Of a stretch of DNA of 64,000 nucleotides, positions 1 through 14,491 are shown piece by piece. The number at the start of each line of letters is the position of its first letter. Within the stretch, counting starts at the first letter, position 1. A program made the translations under genes and the position numbers. This DNA comes from Tausonia pullulans (lineage: Eukaryota > Basidiomycota > Tremellomycetes > Cystofilobasidiales > Mrakiaceae). The notes under the pieces were generated by a model. It ran no database searches. It had not been told where the DNA came from and was given only the letters and a program-made list of their open reading frames with translations. The DNA is taken from NCBI GenBank assembly GCA_951802195.1, contig OX637623.1:558001-622000 (forward strand), written 5' to 3'.

Positions 1-2094
1 GCGACTGCTCGCTCCGTCGCAGCCGACGAGGAGGATGCTCGAGATCGGGCATTTCCGTCCTGCAGAATGATTAAGAGGTCAGGCCATGGATGGCAAGGGG
101 GAGACGAGTGAGGCCAACGCACCCTGATCGTTAGATCTTCGGTCCGCTCCTCCTCGACACGGCTGAGCTCAGCAGAAGCCCGACCGAACACCTCGGGCGA
201 CGAGACACGCTGCTGCTCGACGGACGTTCCCCTAGTAGCGCTCCTCTCCACCATGACCCTCAGCTCGCCGACCTCCCCGGCAAGCCGACCAACCTCGTCT
301 CTGAGACGGGCAACTTCTTCGCCCCTCCGGGCGAGCTCGCGCTGGTCATCCCGTCGAGCGGCTTGTAGCTCAGCGATCAGCCGACTCTGATCCGCGAGTT
401 CGGCGGTGAGCTTGCTGAGTTGAGCGCGGAGGGAGGCGACGAGGGTTTCGAGGACTAGTAACGGGTAAGATTATGGGTGTCAGTAACTTGGCAGGAAAGG
501 CGTGTCCATGTGTGTCCCCAAACGTACCTTTCTTCTCCTCCACGACCTCCCAGTACCTCCTCTCCCAATCCCCTTCCCCACTCTTCGCCTTCTCCCTCGT
601 TTCCGCAGCCTCTCTCCTCAGCTGCTCCCTCTCCAACACCCACTCCTCCCTCGCTGCCTCCTCCCTTTCCCTCACCGTCCTCAACTCAACCTCCAGCTCC
701 TCCACCCTCCGCCCGCTGAGCGCATTATCCCTCTCGAGAGACTTGAGCCTTTTCGAGAGTTCCCCCAGGGCGCCTTCTCTCTTCTCCTCCTCCTCTTTCT
801 CCTGCTGGCTGCTGCCCGTGGAAGCGGCAGCCGTAGCGCCAGCGAGGTGCTTCCTCCCACCCGCCCGTGCGGGCGTCTGCACCATCTCCGTCAAGCCCGT
901 CACATCCGGGAGGAAGAGTCGGAGTTTGCCGTTGCCATCGCGGGATTCGGCGAGGGAGAGCATCGAGGTGTTGTTGCCCGGGCGGGCGGCGAGGGAGTGA
1001 TGGTAGAGCCCGTTGACCGCCTTGTTCTTTGCGGAGGCCTTGTTCGGGCCAGGTCGGGAAGCTGAAGAGGACGCCATGGGAAGCTCGCCGAGGGGCGTTC
1101 GAGACGCTTGATGCTGGAGCTGGTCCTCGAGATCCCTCGCGAGGAGCTCGAAGCGAGACTCCTGAGACCCCTCACGCGAGGACCTCGGTCGTCCTCCAGC
1201 CCCTGCGCCAGAAGAAGGCCCCCTGAGAGGGGAAGATACACCCACGGACGGTCGTCTGGGCGAGAAGGCACCCGCTGCAAGAGCGTCGGCGAGCTTACTT
1301 GAGGAAGGCCGGGGCGTCGGAGGGGCGCGGTTCTCGTTGTTGACGTTTTCACCTCCTCCGGATCGGAGAAAGTCCGGTTCGGTGACGGCCCTCCTCTGCT
1401 GGTGGTAGTGAGAAGACGACGGCGGAGGGTGCTTGGGCGTGTCTCCCAGCAGCATATCGTGCAGCCCAAACGAGATCCCCGCCCCGGCCCCACCGTCGAG
1501 CATCCTCCCGAGCTCGCGATCGTCGTCAAATTCGCCCGTCGCGTCCTGGTGGCCGCTGGAGCCAGCAGCGAGACCAGCTCGGAGAGTGACGACGGAGGCG
1601 TGGTGGGCGGCTGTAGAGCCGGGGGAGGGAGGGCCTGGGATGCCGGTTGTAGATGCAAGGCTGCTTTGACCCGTCATCATTGAGTTCTGCTGGGAGGGCA
1701 TCATGCTTACCCCTCCTCCAAGGGTGGAGAGGTTCCCGCCGTCGTAAGCCCGTCCGAGCTCGATGGATGAGCCATCGTCGTCGTACCCTCGAGCGCCTCC
1801 GCCGCCCGTGAAGGACGACGACGCGCGCGAGGAAGAGAGGAGGGAGAGCGAGCCGAGCTGATGCTCGAGTCGGAGACGATCGAGGTCGTCAGATGAGTGG
1901 GGGATTGGGAGGGAGTGTTGATGTTGGTGTTGGTGAGAGGAATGAAAGGGAGCAGGCGGGTTGAAGAAGGATGACGAGTTGCGCGACGATCCACTCCCTC
2001 CGCCGCCGCCGTTTCCGCCGCTCGTGCGTCGCATCGACCGAGGGGAGGGAGAGGGAGAGGGGAGGTGGGCGGAGGAGGTAGTGGAGATGTCCAT
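1..2094 (-). CDS. Ser/Gly-rich coiled-coil protein, partial (possible spindle-pole-body/MTOC component)
   Basis: The start at 2094 (MDIST...) is preferred over an in-frame ATG at 2154 because the extra 20 residues look like translated leader. Exon 1 (2094-528) encodes a long low-complexity Ser/Gly/Pro region, then a conserved-looking LPDVTGLTEMVQTP segment and the start of a Glu/Arg-rich coiled coil. A GTACGT donor joins 528 to 454, the coiled coil continues in frame to 123 (VARLRDEVGRL), a GTGCGT donor follows, and a third exon begins at 59 and runs off the window edge, so the C-terminus is missing. The layout of disordered N-terminus, LPDVTGLT-like motif and long coil recalls fungal Cep57/Ppc89-like spindle pole body proteins, but that is a weak memory-based resemblance. 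The existence of the gene is well supported; the function is not. Confidence 0.6.
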
Positions 2095-3717
2095 CGCTCG
2101 ATGGATGGAAGGGAGAAAGGGGCAGAGAGAAAAGAGAAGGAGAGGGGACGGCAATCGGACCGAGGGTCGTGGTTTGTTGGCTGGTTGAGTGAAGGGTTGG
2201 CTCGCCCGAGGGACGCGCTGGACAACAAAACACAGGCGCGCTGGGCCAGCTAACTCGCAGCAATCGAGTTATGGGAAGGAGCGACGTCGCGTCATCGTCC
2301 GTCGAGGAAGGCGATGAAAAAATTGTGGCGGAATGCTACTTCCCTATTTTCATCCTTTTCAGTGTTCCTCCCTCATTCGGACTTGCTAGATACGAGGAGC
2401 TGGATCCGATTGTTGTCAAGGGCGGACAATCAACAGCTGACATATAAGAACGGGAGAGGAATACGCAGAGATATGTCCGTAACGCCACCAAACTCGATTA
2501 CCCGACAATCGAGATCCTGATCGATAAGGGTACATCCATCAAAGTTCAGATATCAAAATTGGAGAAGCAAAAAGGAGCAGGCAGATCGCAAGAGACTCTA
2601 GACAGAATCGGCAGCAACTATCTCCCTTGGCTCTTTCCATCCTCTCGAGTGAAAGAGGAGAGCAACGAGATGATGTGCGAAGGGCATCGTCAGGGGTCGA
2701 TGTTGAAACGTCGGTGGCGTCGCCCGCCGGGCAGTTGGGGGCTGGGCGCCGCACAGTGAACTGAGTCTGGCGGCACAGTGCGTCAGGTCATCGCGTCCTC
2801 AGTTCGAGTCCGAGACAGACCTTGGCCTACTATCACTCATTTACTTCCTGAACATGCGGGCTTAACCTGCCACCTGCAGGTCCAACACTCGGGCTAAGGC
2901 GGAGTGGTGGCACGCGACCCGCAGTTGTCCTCCCTCTATCAGTTGCTTACGAGCGGATATAAATGACTTTTGTTAATAAAATGGAAAAAAAGGGAAGGGG
3001 GGTCGGGGCAAGAGAATAAACAGAGGATCGAGGATCGAGAATCGAGGATCGCCTCGCCCGCTCGGTGTAATGGTTTGCTGCATAGCACGAGACGGAAGGC
3101 ACGATGAGGCGGGGGTGTCGCCGCGGGGTGCCCCGGCCGTGGGTTCGCTGGTTCCCCCGAGGCGTCCGCCCCGCTCAAGCGGAGAGGAGAAAGACGCCTC
3201 GTCAGCGTCGTTAGGGCTCCTCTCTCTCCTCTCACCTCCCTCTATCTCCGACCGCCAACTAGTTGCCAGCGCCTCCCATCCCAGGCACTCGTCCACACCA
3301 CCCCCTTCGCTTCTCGCCCAGCAGATCCCCTTCCTACGGATCCTGCTCTCACGCGTCCGCCAGGTGAGTCCAGCACGCAACAACCTCCTTATCAGCCGCC
3401 AGGCTTCGGCTGTGTGCGGCCAGCAGTGGCCAGACGCGCGCCCGCCCTCAACTCTCTTCTGGCTCTCCTTCTTTCGACTTCCTTCTCCTCCTCTCGGGGC
3501 CACGGGCTGAAGATCGACGTTCATCCTCTCGCTTGTTTGCTCGTTGACAGCCCGGCCTAGCCATCTCGATTGACTCGCTGGCACACCCAACCCACCGGTT
3601 GTCGTTCTCCGCCCTCATTCCGCCATCGTCCGCCCGCTGGTGCTAGTGTGCCTCGCATTCGGCGTTTCTCTCCCGACGCCTGCTCTCCTTCTCTCTCACC
3701 CCACGCTCAAGCCAACA
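2095..3717. promoter_or_regulatory. Divergent intergenic region, coiled-coil gene / SR-protein kinase
   Basis: About 1.6 kb separates two outward-facing genes. It holds no ORF with domain support. Around 3022-3052 there are short near-tandem GAGGATCGA-type units. A GTGAGT-type donor near 3363 suggests a spliced 5' leader for the kinase. Nothing else is recognisable. Confidence 0.4.
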
Positions 3718-6718
<3,001 letters not shown>

Positions 6719-7304
6719 CCCGCAGCGTCTCCACTGTCTTCTATTCGGGCTCTCTCGTTGTACCTCCCTCTATCCGTCCAGTCTTGCCTCTTTTCCCAAC
6801 AAGCAACTGTGACCCTCTCTTTCATCTCTTATTCTCCTGCTCTTATCTCCTCTGCGTTGTGGACGACACCCCTTCTCGTCTCTGTCTTTATAGTTGTCAT
6901 CTTCTAGTTTTTCACTTTTTTTCTTCTACATATTAGATCGAGGCTTCCCTTCTCGCCCACAGCAACGAGGGGAGGTCCCCTCGCGTATCTTCTTTACTCT
7001 CATACAAATCCTACAAAGGGATGGCTTACCCGGGTTATTCCTTTCTCTTTCTTGCTTCATCAAAGGAAGGCCATTGCGCCCACATAGAATACGTGATATG
7101 CTCCTGTTTTCTCCTTCTCCTGTGCCACAAGCAAGCAAGAAACCCGGAATGGTTGGGACTCATCTTTCTGGCCGTCGTCAAGGTTGTCAGGCGCACACGC
7201 ATCGCTCGAGAGGCCCGCCCTTCCCTCTGACCTGCCCCGCTCTCTCTCCCTCGCTCACTCAACCCCCGAACCACCAGCACCACCCAACTCTGCACCGACC
7301 CATC
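6719..7304. other. Intergenic, kinase 3' end to RRM gene 5' end
   Basis: This 586-bp tandem spacer is T/C-rich just after the kinase stop and holds the presumed terminator of the kinase and promoter of the RRM gene. No specific site is recognised. Confidence 0.4.
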
Positions 7305-10300
7305 ATGTCCGACCGTGCCGCCTCCCCCCTCCCCTCCGTCGATTTCCCCCCCGCCCAAAGCACCACCACCTCCGCGCCCGCCGCACCCATGGACGACGAA
7401 TACAACCCGGCTGACCCTGCGCCGCGCGACCGCGACCGCTCGCCTTCGCGAAGGGAGCGTTCGAGGTCGCGGGAGAGGGAGCGTGGGGAGAGGAGGCGGT
7501 CGCCGTCCTATGAGAAGGAAGAGCGTGCGTGCTTCGCTCTTGTGATGGGAGTTGGGCGGAGGGGGAGGGATGGAGGTGAGAGGATGGGGCTGATTGACTG
7601 ACTGACGGGGTACATGGGGTGCATCGACGGCGTCATACAGGCGACCACGACCGTGACGGTCGGAGCAGGAAGGACGACCGGTACGAGTCTGGGGATCGGC
7701 ACCGTGAGGTGCGTACTCGCTGTCTTTGTAGTGAGAAGCTCGCGTTGGAGCTGGCCCGCGGGAGAAGAGGGGGGAGGGGAGGTGAAGGAGAACGAAGAGT
7801 GAGACGAAACGGGCGAGACGCGTCTAAGAGAAGGCTTGCGTCAGGCGTGAAGTCGCCCGCTCGGAGAAGACGGCCGTCTCTTTGCCACTGGGAGGTTGGC
7901 AGATGCATACGGGGATGGGACACTTGCATCATGGACTGAGGGACGTGACCAGAAGGAAGGGATGGGACGCGGTCGAGAGTTCTTCCTTCAATGAAGCGAA
8001 GCGATGAGACGAGCTGTCCTAGTTGGTCTCCTCGCTCGTCTCGCCGACGACGCGTTTTACTATAAACTTCTACCTATTCCTTACCGGGTTTGCCCGATTG
8101 CGAACAAACCCAGGGATTGCCCCCCTGGTCATGGCGTTAGTCGGGCCTTGGCGGTAAGAAGACCCGACGACACGGGAGGTCCTCGTTCGCGCGCGACGAC
8201 TGGCCTCACGCTCGATCCATCTTTTCCCTCGCATCTCTCTCTTTTGTTATAAATCACCAAGGAGGCATCCTTCAGCTGACAACCAAACCCTTCACAACCC
8301 ACGTCTCTCCCAGAGCCGCCACCGCTCGCGTTCGCGCTCTCGTTCTCGCTCGCCCGCCCGTCGGTCCTCCTACAGACATCGCGTCGGTTGCTCTCGCCTC
8401 TTTCTTTCTTGGCTCTCTCACTCCATCTCTCCCACACATCGCCTTCTGACTCCCTGCTTCCCCTCTCCCGTTCCTAGTCCGAATCACCTGACCGCAACCG
8501 TGATCGCGACGCCCGCGACCGCGACTACCATCCCGCCGCTTCGAGCTACCGCTCCTCGCACGCTCAGTCCTCTTACGCTCCCCCTCGCTCGCTCGGCGGA
8601 CCCATGAACGCACCCGCAGAGGAAGCCGCCGCCCACGCGGCTGTCTCGGTCCGAGAGAACCGGGTCTACGTCGGCAACCTCAGCTACGACGTCAAGTACC
8701 GGGATTTGGAGAAGTTTATGACGGATGGTGCGTGGGGACAGAAATGGATGACGGAGATGGAGACGGAGCTGGGAAGGGGGGTCTGGACGGAGCGGACCGC
8801 CTTCGTTCCTATCGCTGGAGATGGTGGCGGTGCATGGTTGCAGGGGTGGGTGGGCTGATGGGTCTTTCTGGGTCTTTTTCCTTCTTCTTCCTTGCTTTGC
8901 ATGGGTTCTCTTCTCGTGGATCTGGTTTCGGTGGGTCTCCCTCTCTCCCTCTGTTGCTCCTCGGTCTTCGCCACGCCCTCTCCCAGCTGGTCTCGGCGTT
9001 GCCTTCACCGAGATCCTCGTCACCCCTCAGGGCATGTCCAAGGGCTGCGGGTGAGTCGTCCAGTCTCTTCCTCCCTATTTGCCTGGTGCAGGCCCCTGAT
9101 TCCTCTCTCGTCTATCCAGTATTGTCGAGCTCTCCTCGCGCGAGGACGCCCAGCGCGCCATCACCGAGTTCACTGACAAGACGCTCCTCGGTCGGGCGAT
9201 TTTCATCCGCGAGGTGAGGTTGAACATCAAGCCTCCCGCGCACGAGAGTGGAAGGCTCACTCTTTCGAAATTCCAGGACCGTGAGCCTGAAGCTCGCTTC
9301 GGAGCTCCCCCGTCCGCGGGACGTGGAGCCTTCGCCGGCGGCGTAGGCGCTGCGGGAGGCTTTGCTGGCGGTGTGATGGGCGGCGCTGGAACAGGCCAGA
9401 TTCGACAGATTTACGTCGGGAACGTAGGTGCTTGTGCTTCTCTACTCTGCCGGACATTCAACCGACATTGTCTCCCCCCCCCCCCCTTCCCCCACCTTGC
9501 AGCTCCCGTACCAGGCCAATTGGCAGGATCTCAAGGATCTCTTCCGCCCCGCTGGAGCCATCATCCGCGCCGACATTCAGATGGCACCTGACGGCCGGCC
9601 TAAGGGGTCCGGAACCGTTGTTTATGAGACATCGGAGGACGCCCAGAACGCCATTGGTGCGTTCCAATGCTTACTACGCTCTTCCCCATCCGTCACCCTC
9701 TGATCACGTTGAAATGCCATTCTTTCAGCCCAATTCAACGGCATGGAGTGGTTTGGACGCCGTCTCGAGGTCCGTGAGGACCGGTACGCTGCGTTCGGTG
9801 GCGGCCGCGGTGGCATGCGCGGCGGCTTCCGAGGCGGCATGATGGGTGGAGGCGGCATGATGCGCGGTGGGTTCATGGGTGGCGCTCGCGGTGGGTTCGC
9901 CGGTGGGTTCGCGGGCGGTATGGGCGGCTACGGAGCAGGTGAGAAGAACAGATCTGCCTTCCTCCGATGCTCGTCCTGGTGTAGCTGAAATTACTGCTTG
10001 CGAGATCCAGCTGCGGGAGCGATGGGCGGCATGGGCATGGGCATGGGCGGCTACCCTGTCGGACCTGCTGCGATGGGTGGCGCCGGAGGAGGCTATGTTG
10101 CTCGCCCGGGTACGGAGAGCAAGCAGATTATCGTCAACAACGTGGGTCTCTCATTCCCTTCTTCATCGTCTCCTGTTCATTCGTTCACGCCTTCCCCCCC
10201 CCCCCCCCCACCCCCCCTACCCAATTTCTTCTCCACAGCTCCCCTGGTCGACCTCGAACGAAGACCTCGTCGAGCTCTTTGAGACAACCGGCGATGTCGT

Positions 10301-10576
10301 GAGCGCCGAGATTCTCTTTGACGCTTCGGGTCGCTCCCGCGGCTCGGGCATCGTTGAGTTTGTCGCCGTCGACCAGGCGACGACCGCGATCGCTAAGGTG
10401 CGTGCATCTTGCCACTCTTGTTCCTTTGTCATTCAGTACGCTGAATCAGGCCACGCCCTCCCTAGTTCACCGGTTACGTCTACGGCGGCCGGCCCCTCGA
10501 GATCCGCTACTCGCCCCGGAACCACGTCTTCTCCGAGACGGCGGGTCGACCGGGCGTCGGGATGGACACGGCTTGA
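7305..10576 (+). CDS. Three-RRM SR/Gly-rich mRNA-binding protein (Gbp2/Hrb1-like, hnRNP)
   Basis: Twelve exons (7305-7524, 7641-7708, 8314-8382, 8478-8727, 8987-9050, 9120-9213, 9277-9423, 9503-9656, 9729-9938, 10011-10141, 10239-10397, 10466-10576) encode about 558 residues. The first 150 residues are rich in SR, RS and RD dipeptides. RRM1 starts at the RNP2 sequence VYVGNL near residue 183, RRM2 at QIYVGN near 299 and RRM3 at QIIVNN near 462. A Gly/Met/Arg (RGG-like) linker separates RRM2 and RRM3. This order matches yeast Gbp2/Hrb1, which couple TREX-associated transcription to mRNA export and surveillance; an hnRNP-M-like label is equally acceptable. Introns 2 and 4 are unusually long (605 and 259 nt), and introns 7 and 10 carry poly-C tracts before the acceptor. 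The exon 3 donor (GTCGGT at 8383) is the least certain junction. Confidence 0.9.
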
Positions 10577-11401
10577 GAGCGAGAGATTCGGATGCCCGTC
10601 GAAAGATCTTGTCATTTGTCTGTTTCTCCTCTCTATCCTTTCTGTACTTCACCCCCCCTCCCTCCCAAAAAAAAAAAGAATTATATTGCCATGGCTCGTT
10701 CGTCCTCTTGCGCCATGTCCCTTACCCCTTCCTCCCCACCTTAAGCTCGGTGTGTGAAGGCCGGCTGTCGCTTCCTGGACTCGTTGAGAGACGATGCGTG
10801 CCTATGCTCCTTTCCCCTGAGAAGTCGTGGCTGATGGGCAGAGGACGAATCGAGACGAGAACGCGATGAGACGAGACGGAGACATTTATCAACATAAAAA
10901 AAAAAAGATGCTGCGTACTGAACTAAGAAGAAAGAGAGCGAGCGAGCCGGATGTACGGACGGAAGGACGGATGAAGCGAATAAGCGAGCGAGAGGAATCA
11001 AAACAGACCAAGGGAGCTGAACCGTCATCGACAAACCGGAGAGACCGGGGCGAGAAGCGTGCAGCGGTGGGAGAGATAGGATCGGATAAGGTAGAGAAAT
11101 AGGATACGTTTAGTCGGGACTTCAATAGAACGGGAAACGGGAGGAGAGAGAGGAAGGACGGGGGAGGAGCGGAGAGGGAAGACTGTCCTGTGGGACGAGC
11201 CACGGGACGAACGAAAATGGACAGGGATACAACTAGGATGACACTAGCGAGAGAGTACCGGGAAGTCAGGATCGGGCACTCGTTGGAGTGTGGAGCGCGT
11301 CGAGCAGGGACTGACCTTGAGCCGAGGATGAAACAGGATGCCCTGAGTTTGTAAAGTGTGCGAAAGTGTGCGAAAGTGTGCGTTGCGCGCTTATGAGGTG
11401 A
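10577..11401. other. Convergent 3' intergenic region
   Basis: An 825-bp space between converging stop codons. It contains C-rich and A9-A10 runs (for example near 10667-10676 and 10897-10906) and GA-rich sequence, consistent with two 3' UTRs. A near-perfect tandem GCGAAAGTGT-type repeat lies at about 11357-11383. No gene is seen. Confidence 0.4.
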
Positions 11402-14400
11402 TCACCATCCAAAGGTGACCTCGTTCTCCTCCTCCTCCTCCTCCCCCACCATGTGCGACGGCTTTCGGTACTGAGTCTGCTCACCATCAGCCACCATCGA
11501 CCCTTGTTGAGAACCTCTACCACCCAGGCGGACCTCGCCAGCGCTGGAGGTGGATCCGACCGCCGTCCCGCTGCTCGGCCATAGCTGCTCGCCCTCAAGC
11601 CTCAGGGCATGCTGCGTGACCTCTCTCGGGAGCAGCGGTTCGTAACCGTCCGTCCCCGACGGGCCACCCACCCTGCCATCAGCAGCCCTGGGAGCCATGC
11701 CGAAGTCGGCGGGTCCAGGCTCTTCGTGCATCGGTGCGTACATTGTTAGCGCCGCGAACGGCGAGTTAGGCGTCGGGATCGACGCGTAAGTCGTCGCCGC
11801 CGAGTGCTGGGCCATGAGTGGGGGAGTCGGTGGAGGAGGGTTGGCGGAAGAGGAAGAGTGCTCCTGATACTCGCCTCTGCCGCTGCCGCTCTGGTCGCCA
11901 GTTGAGAAGTACCACGGCTCTGGGGCGGGAGGGTGGTGTCCGCCACCGCCTTGCGCGAAGTAAGCATCGTTGGCGGCAGCAGCAGCCGAGGAGGGGAGAG
12001 GAAGAGGCGCCGACGGAGGACCGCCGCGGCGGGCTTCGTACGGCGAGACTTGCCCTGGGTAATAGACGTAATGCGACGAGGAAGGGATATGATCGAATGA
12101 GGCGAGGTGACTAGGAGACTCGGACCAGCCTTGTGAGAGCGAGGGAGGCTGCGTCGGCGCCGAGTGGTACGGCTGGGGCGAGAATTCCTGCAGCTCGGTC
12201 GTCTGGCGCATGAGACCTTCACGCTCAAGGTGGTGGGAGGCCCCGGAAGAGGGGAAGTAGGACCACGTAGTGTTTGGCGGAGGAGGGCCGTAGGCATAGT
12301 CACCGCTGAACGAGCGAAGCTGGACCGAGGGATCTCCGAATGGGGAGGGCGGGTGAGCGGTGACTCGGCCCAGGTGATGAGAGCTCATCCGCAGATTTGG
12401 GACGCTCGCTCGTCTCGAGGGCCCAGGCAGATCCTGTCCGGAACCGGTAATCCCACTAGGCTCGCCTCCAGCGTACGGGTGGAACATACGAGAGCCACGG
12501 GAGGAGGCCAAGCCTCGTAGCCCTTGAGAAGGGACGCTATTGCCATAGTGAGGCAACCCGCGGTAGTCAAGCTCCTGGTTCGGGCTTGTCCGATTGCCGG
12601 CAATGGAGACTGGCTGCTCGGTAGCCGTCGAGGGCCGGCCGAGCGGATGAGAAAGGGACTGCGGCAAAGGCTGGGTGCTAATGGGGATGGAGGGGTACGA
12701 AGGGCGAGAAATAGGACCGGTGGCGGACGTGGCAGACGTGGCGGAGGTGGGCGGGGATGAGGAGGAAGCTTGGTTATTGAAAGGATCGATGAGATGCGAG
12801 CTGTGGGGACTGTGCAGGGAAGCAGGCGAGTCCAACGGTCCGGCACCACCGTTGATGACGACTTGGGTCTGCGCATGCGGAGAGAGCGGAGCCGGAATTT
12901 GGAGTTGATTGCGCTGGGCGAAAGATGGTCGACGAGATGCAAGATTGCTGTGGCCCAGTGTCGATCCCGCCGCACGCGAGCCACGTCGAGAGCGAGTAGA
13001 AGAAGGCGGAGGGCCGGATTGGGCGAGTGACTTTTGTTTTGGAGAGATGTCCTCATCTGGGCCGTCGCTGTGAAGAAAATGCATGGAAGTCGGAGTTGGC
13101 GGGCGGAGTGGCAAGAAAGGGGAGGCAGCAACGATCTTACTTACAGGCATTTCAGGACCCCATCCGACCCAATCTCGGTCTTGACTGGATACCGAATGTG
13201 TACGTTTTCAATCTGCATCACCGGTGAGGAGGACATGGGCCAATCAGCCAAGTGACAAACAGACCATCATCTCGCGCGCAAGTGACCAGGTTTTGAGCGG
13301 CCGGCGGGAAAAGACGCACATATTCACGGCCAATTTCAAGAGATGAGAGCTCTGGTAGCGTCGATGGTTGTCTCAGCCGGCCAGACGTGGCGTCGTTGAG
13401 CAGGTAATACGAGACGAGGTGTTGGGTCGTGCCCTTGAGGACGACGGAGATCGTCTGGTTGAGTGGGGATGGATTATGATGCGGGGGAGGGGGATGGAGT
13501 GAGGACAAGCGCAGGTCGAGCGAGCGAAAGCAAAGTAAGCTAGTGGGCCTACGCGGAGAGGAGACAGAGGGAGAGAGACAGGGGAGGGGAGGAGATTAAC
13601 GGAGGCCGCGGCCCGCACCTTTTTAATGAGTCCATCGACTTTCCATTGATGCGAGTCGTGTGTGAAGCTGCCTAGGAGCTGCCTCTCCCGGATCCTCTCC
13701 GCCGAGCCAGCCTGGTCGTAGGGAGCAGTTGAAGATTCGGGCTCGTCGTCGCCACCCTCGGAGCTGCCGCCGTCGGCGAACGAAGAGCTCTCCGAGCGGC
13801 CGCCAGAATCGCGACCATGAGAGCCTGAAGTCGACCCTGGTTGCGGGTAGGTCATCTGGGAGTGCGCCGAGACGGGGACCGTCGTTTGAGGCGACTCGCC
13901 GACGGAGGAGCGCTTCTTGCTTGTGCCCTTGCGACGGACGCGGGGATCGACTTCCCTGTAGATCTGTTTTTGTGACAGTGGCAACAGGGAAGAGCGGCAG
14001 TAGACGGGAGTTGACAGTAAGCGGAGAAGTAGGTAACGACAAGAGATATCCATGGACTTACTAGAAAGTTGCCCATGATCCTCGAAGGCGACCAACTGAG
14101 GCCATCGGTCCAGCGACGGATCCCGCTTTCCTCTTCGTCGAAGACCTGTGGAAAAGACGGAGGGAAGGGAGGTGATTGGTCAGATTGTCAGTATTTGGCT
14201 CTAAACCGACGACGGAGACCACTCGTCCGACAAGGCTGGTCTGTTGCTCACAAAGACGGCTCCCGAGCGGATCATGGCCTGTCGCTCGGCCTCAACCAGT
14301 CGCCGGGTCGTTCGCGGGATAACGCCCTGGCGGGCAGCCTCGAGAAGAATGAGAGCGTCCTTGGTGGTCTCGACGAGAAAGTTGGCCGGCTGAGTTGGCT

Positions 14401-14491
14401 CATCGGGGTTGCTCTCACTGCCACTGCCGCCGGGCATCGGTGTTGGTGGTGGCGGTGGTTCGACGGTAGTCGAGGAAGAGGGGAACGGCAT
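11402..14491 (-). CDS. WOPR-domain (Gti1/Pac2/Wor1/Ryp1-type) transcription factor
   Basis: Six exons (14491-14252, 14145-14062, 13963-13619, 13454-13320, 13212-13145, 13067-11402) give about 845 residues. WOPR part A spans roughly residues 25-120: ETTKDALILLEAARQG, ERQAMIRSGAVF, then SGIRRWTDGLSWSPSRI and MGNFLIYREVD. Part B lies at about 218-270: GLIKKTISVVLKG, HLVSYYLLND and LPELSSLEIGREY. A disordered Ser/Pro/Gln/Gly-rich tail of about 560 residues follows, as expected for activation regions. This fungus-specific family binds DNA through the bipartite WOPR fold and acts as a master regulator of morphology, mating-type-linked switching and virulence in ascomycetes (Wor1, Ryp1) and basidiomycetes. 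Intron phases are all consistent. The start codon follows noncoding leader-like sequence, but extra upstream leader exons are possible. Confidence 0.93.

Noticed and set aside
2790-2830. tRNA-like T-arm (CTCAGTTCGAGTCCGAG) near a divergent promoter
   Set aside because: The T-stem has a mismatch, no acceptor stem pairs at the right distance, and no A-box or D-arm is found upstream.
3055-3165. A-box-like GGTGTAATGGTT followed by GGGTTCGC
   Set aside because: The T-loop lacks the conserved A58 and no cloverleaf closes.
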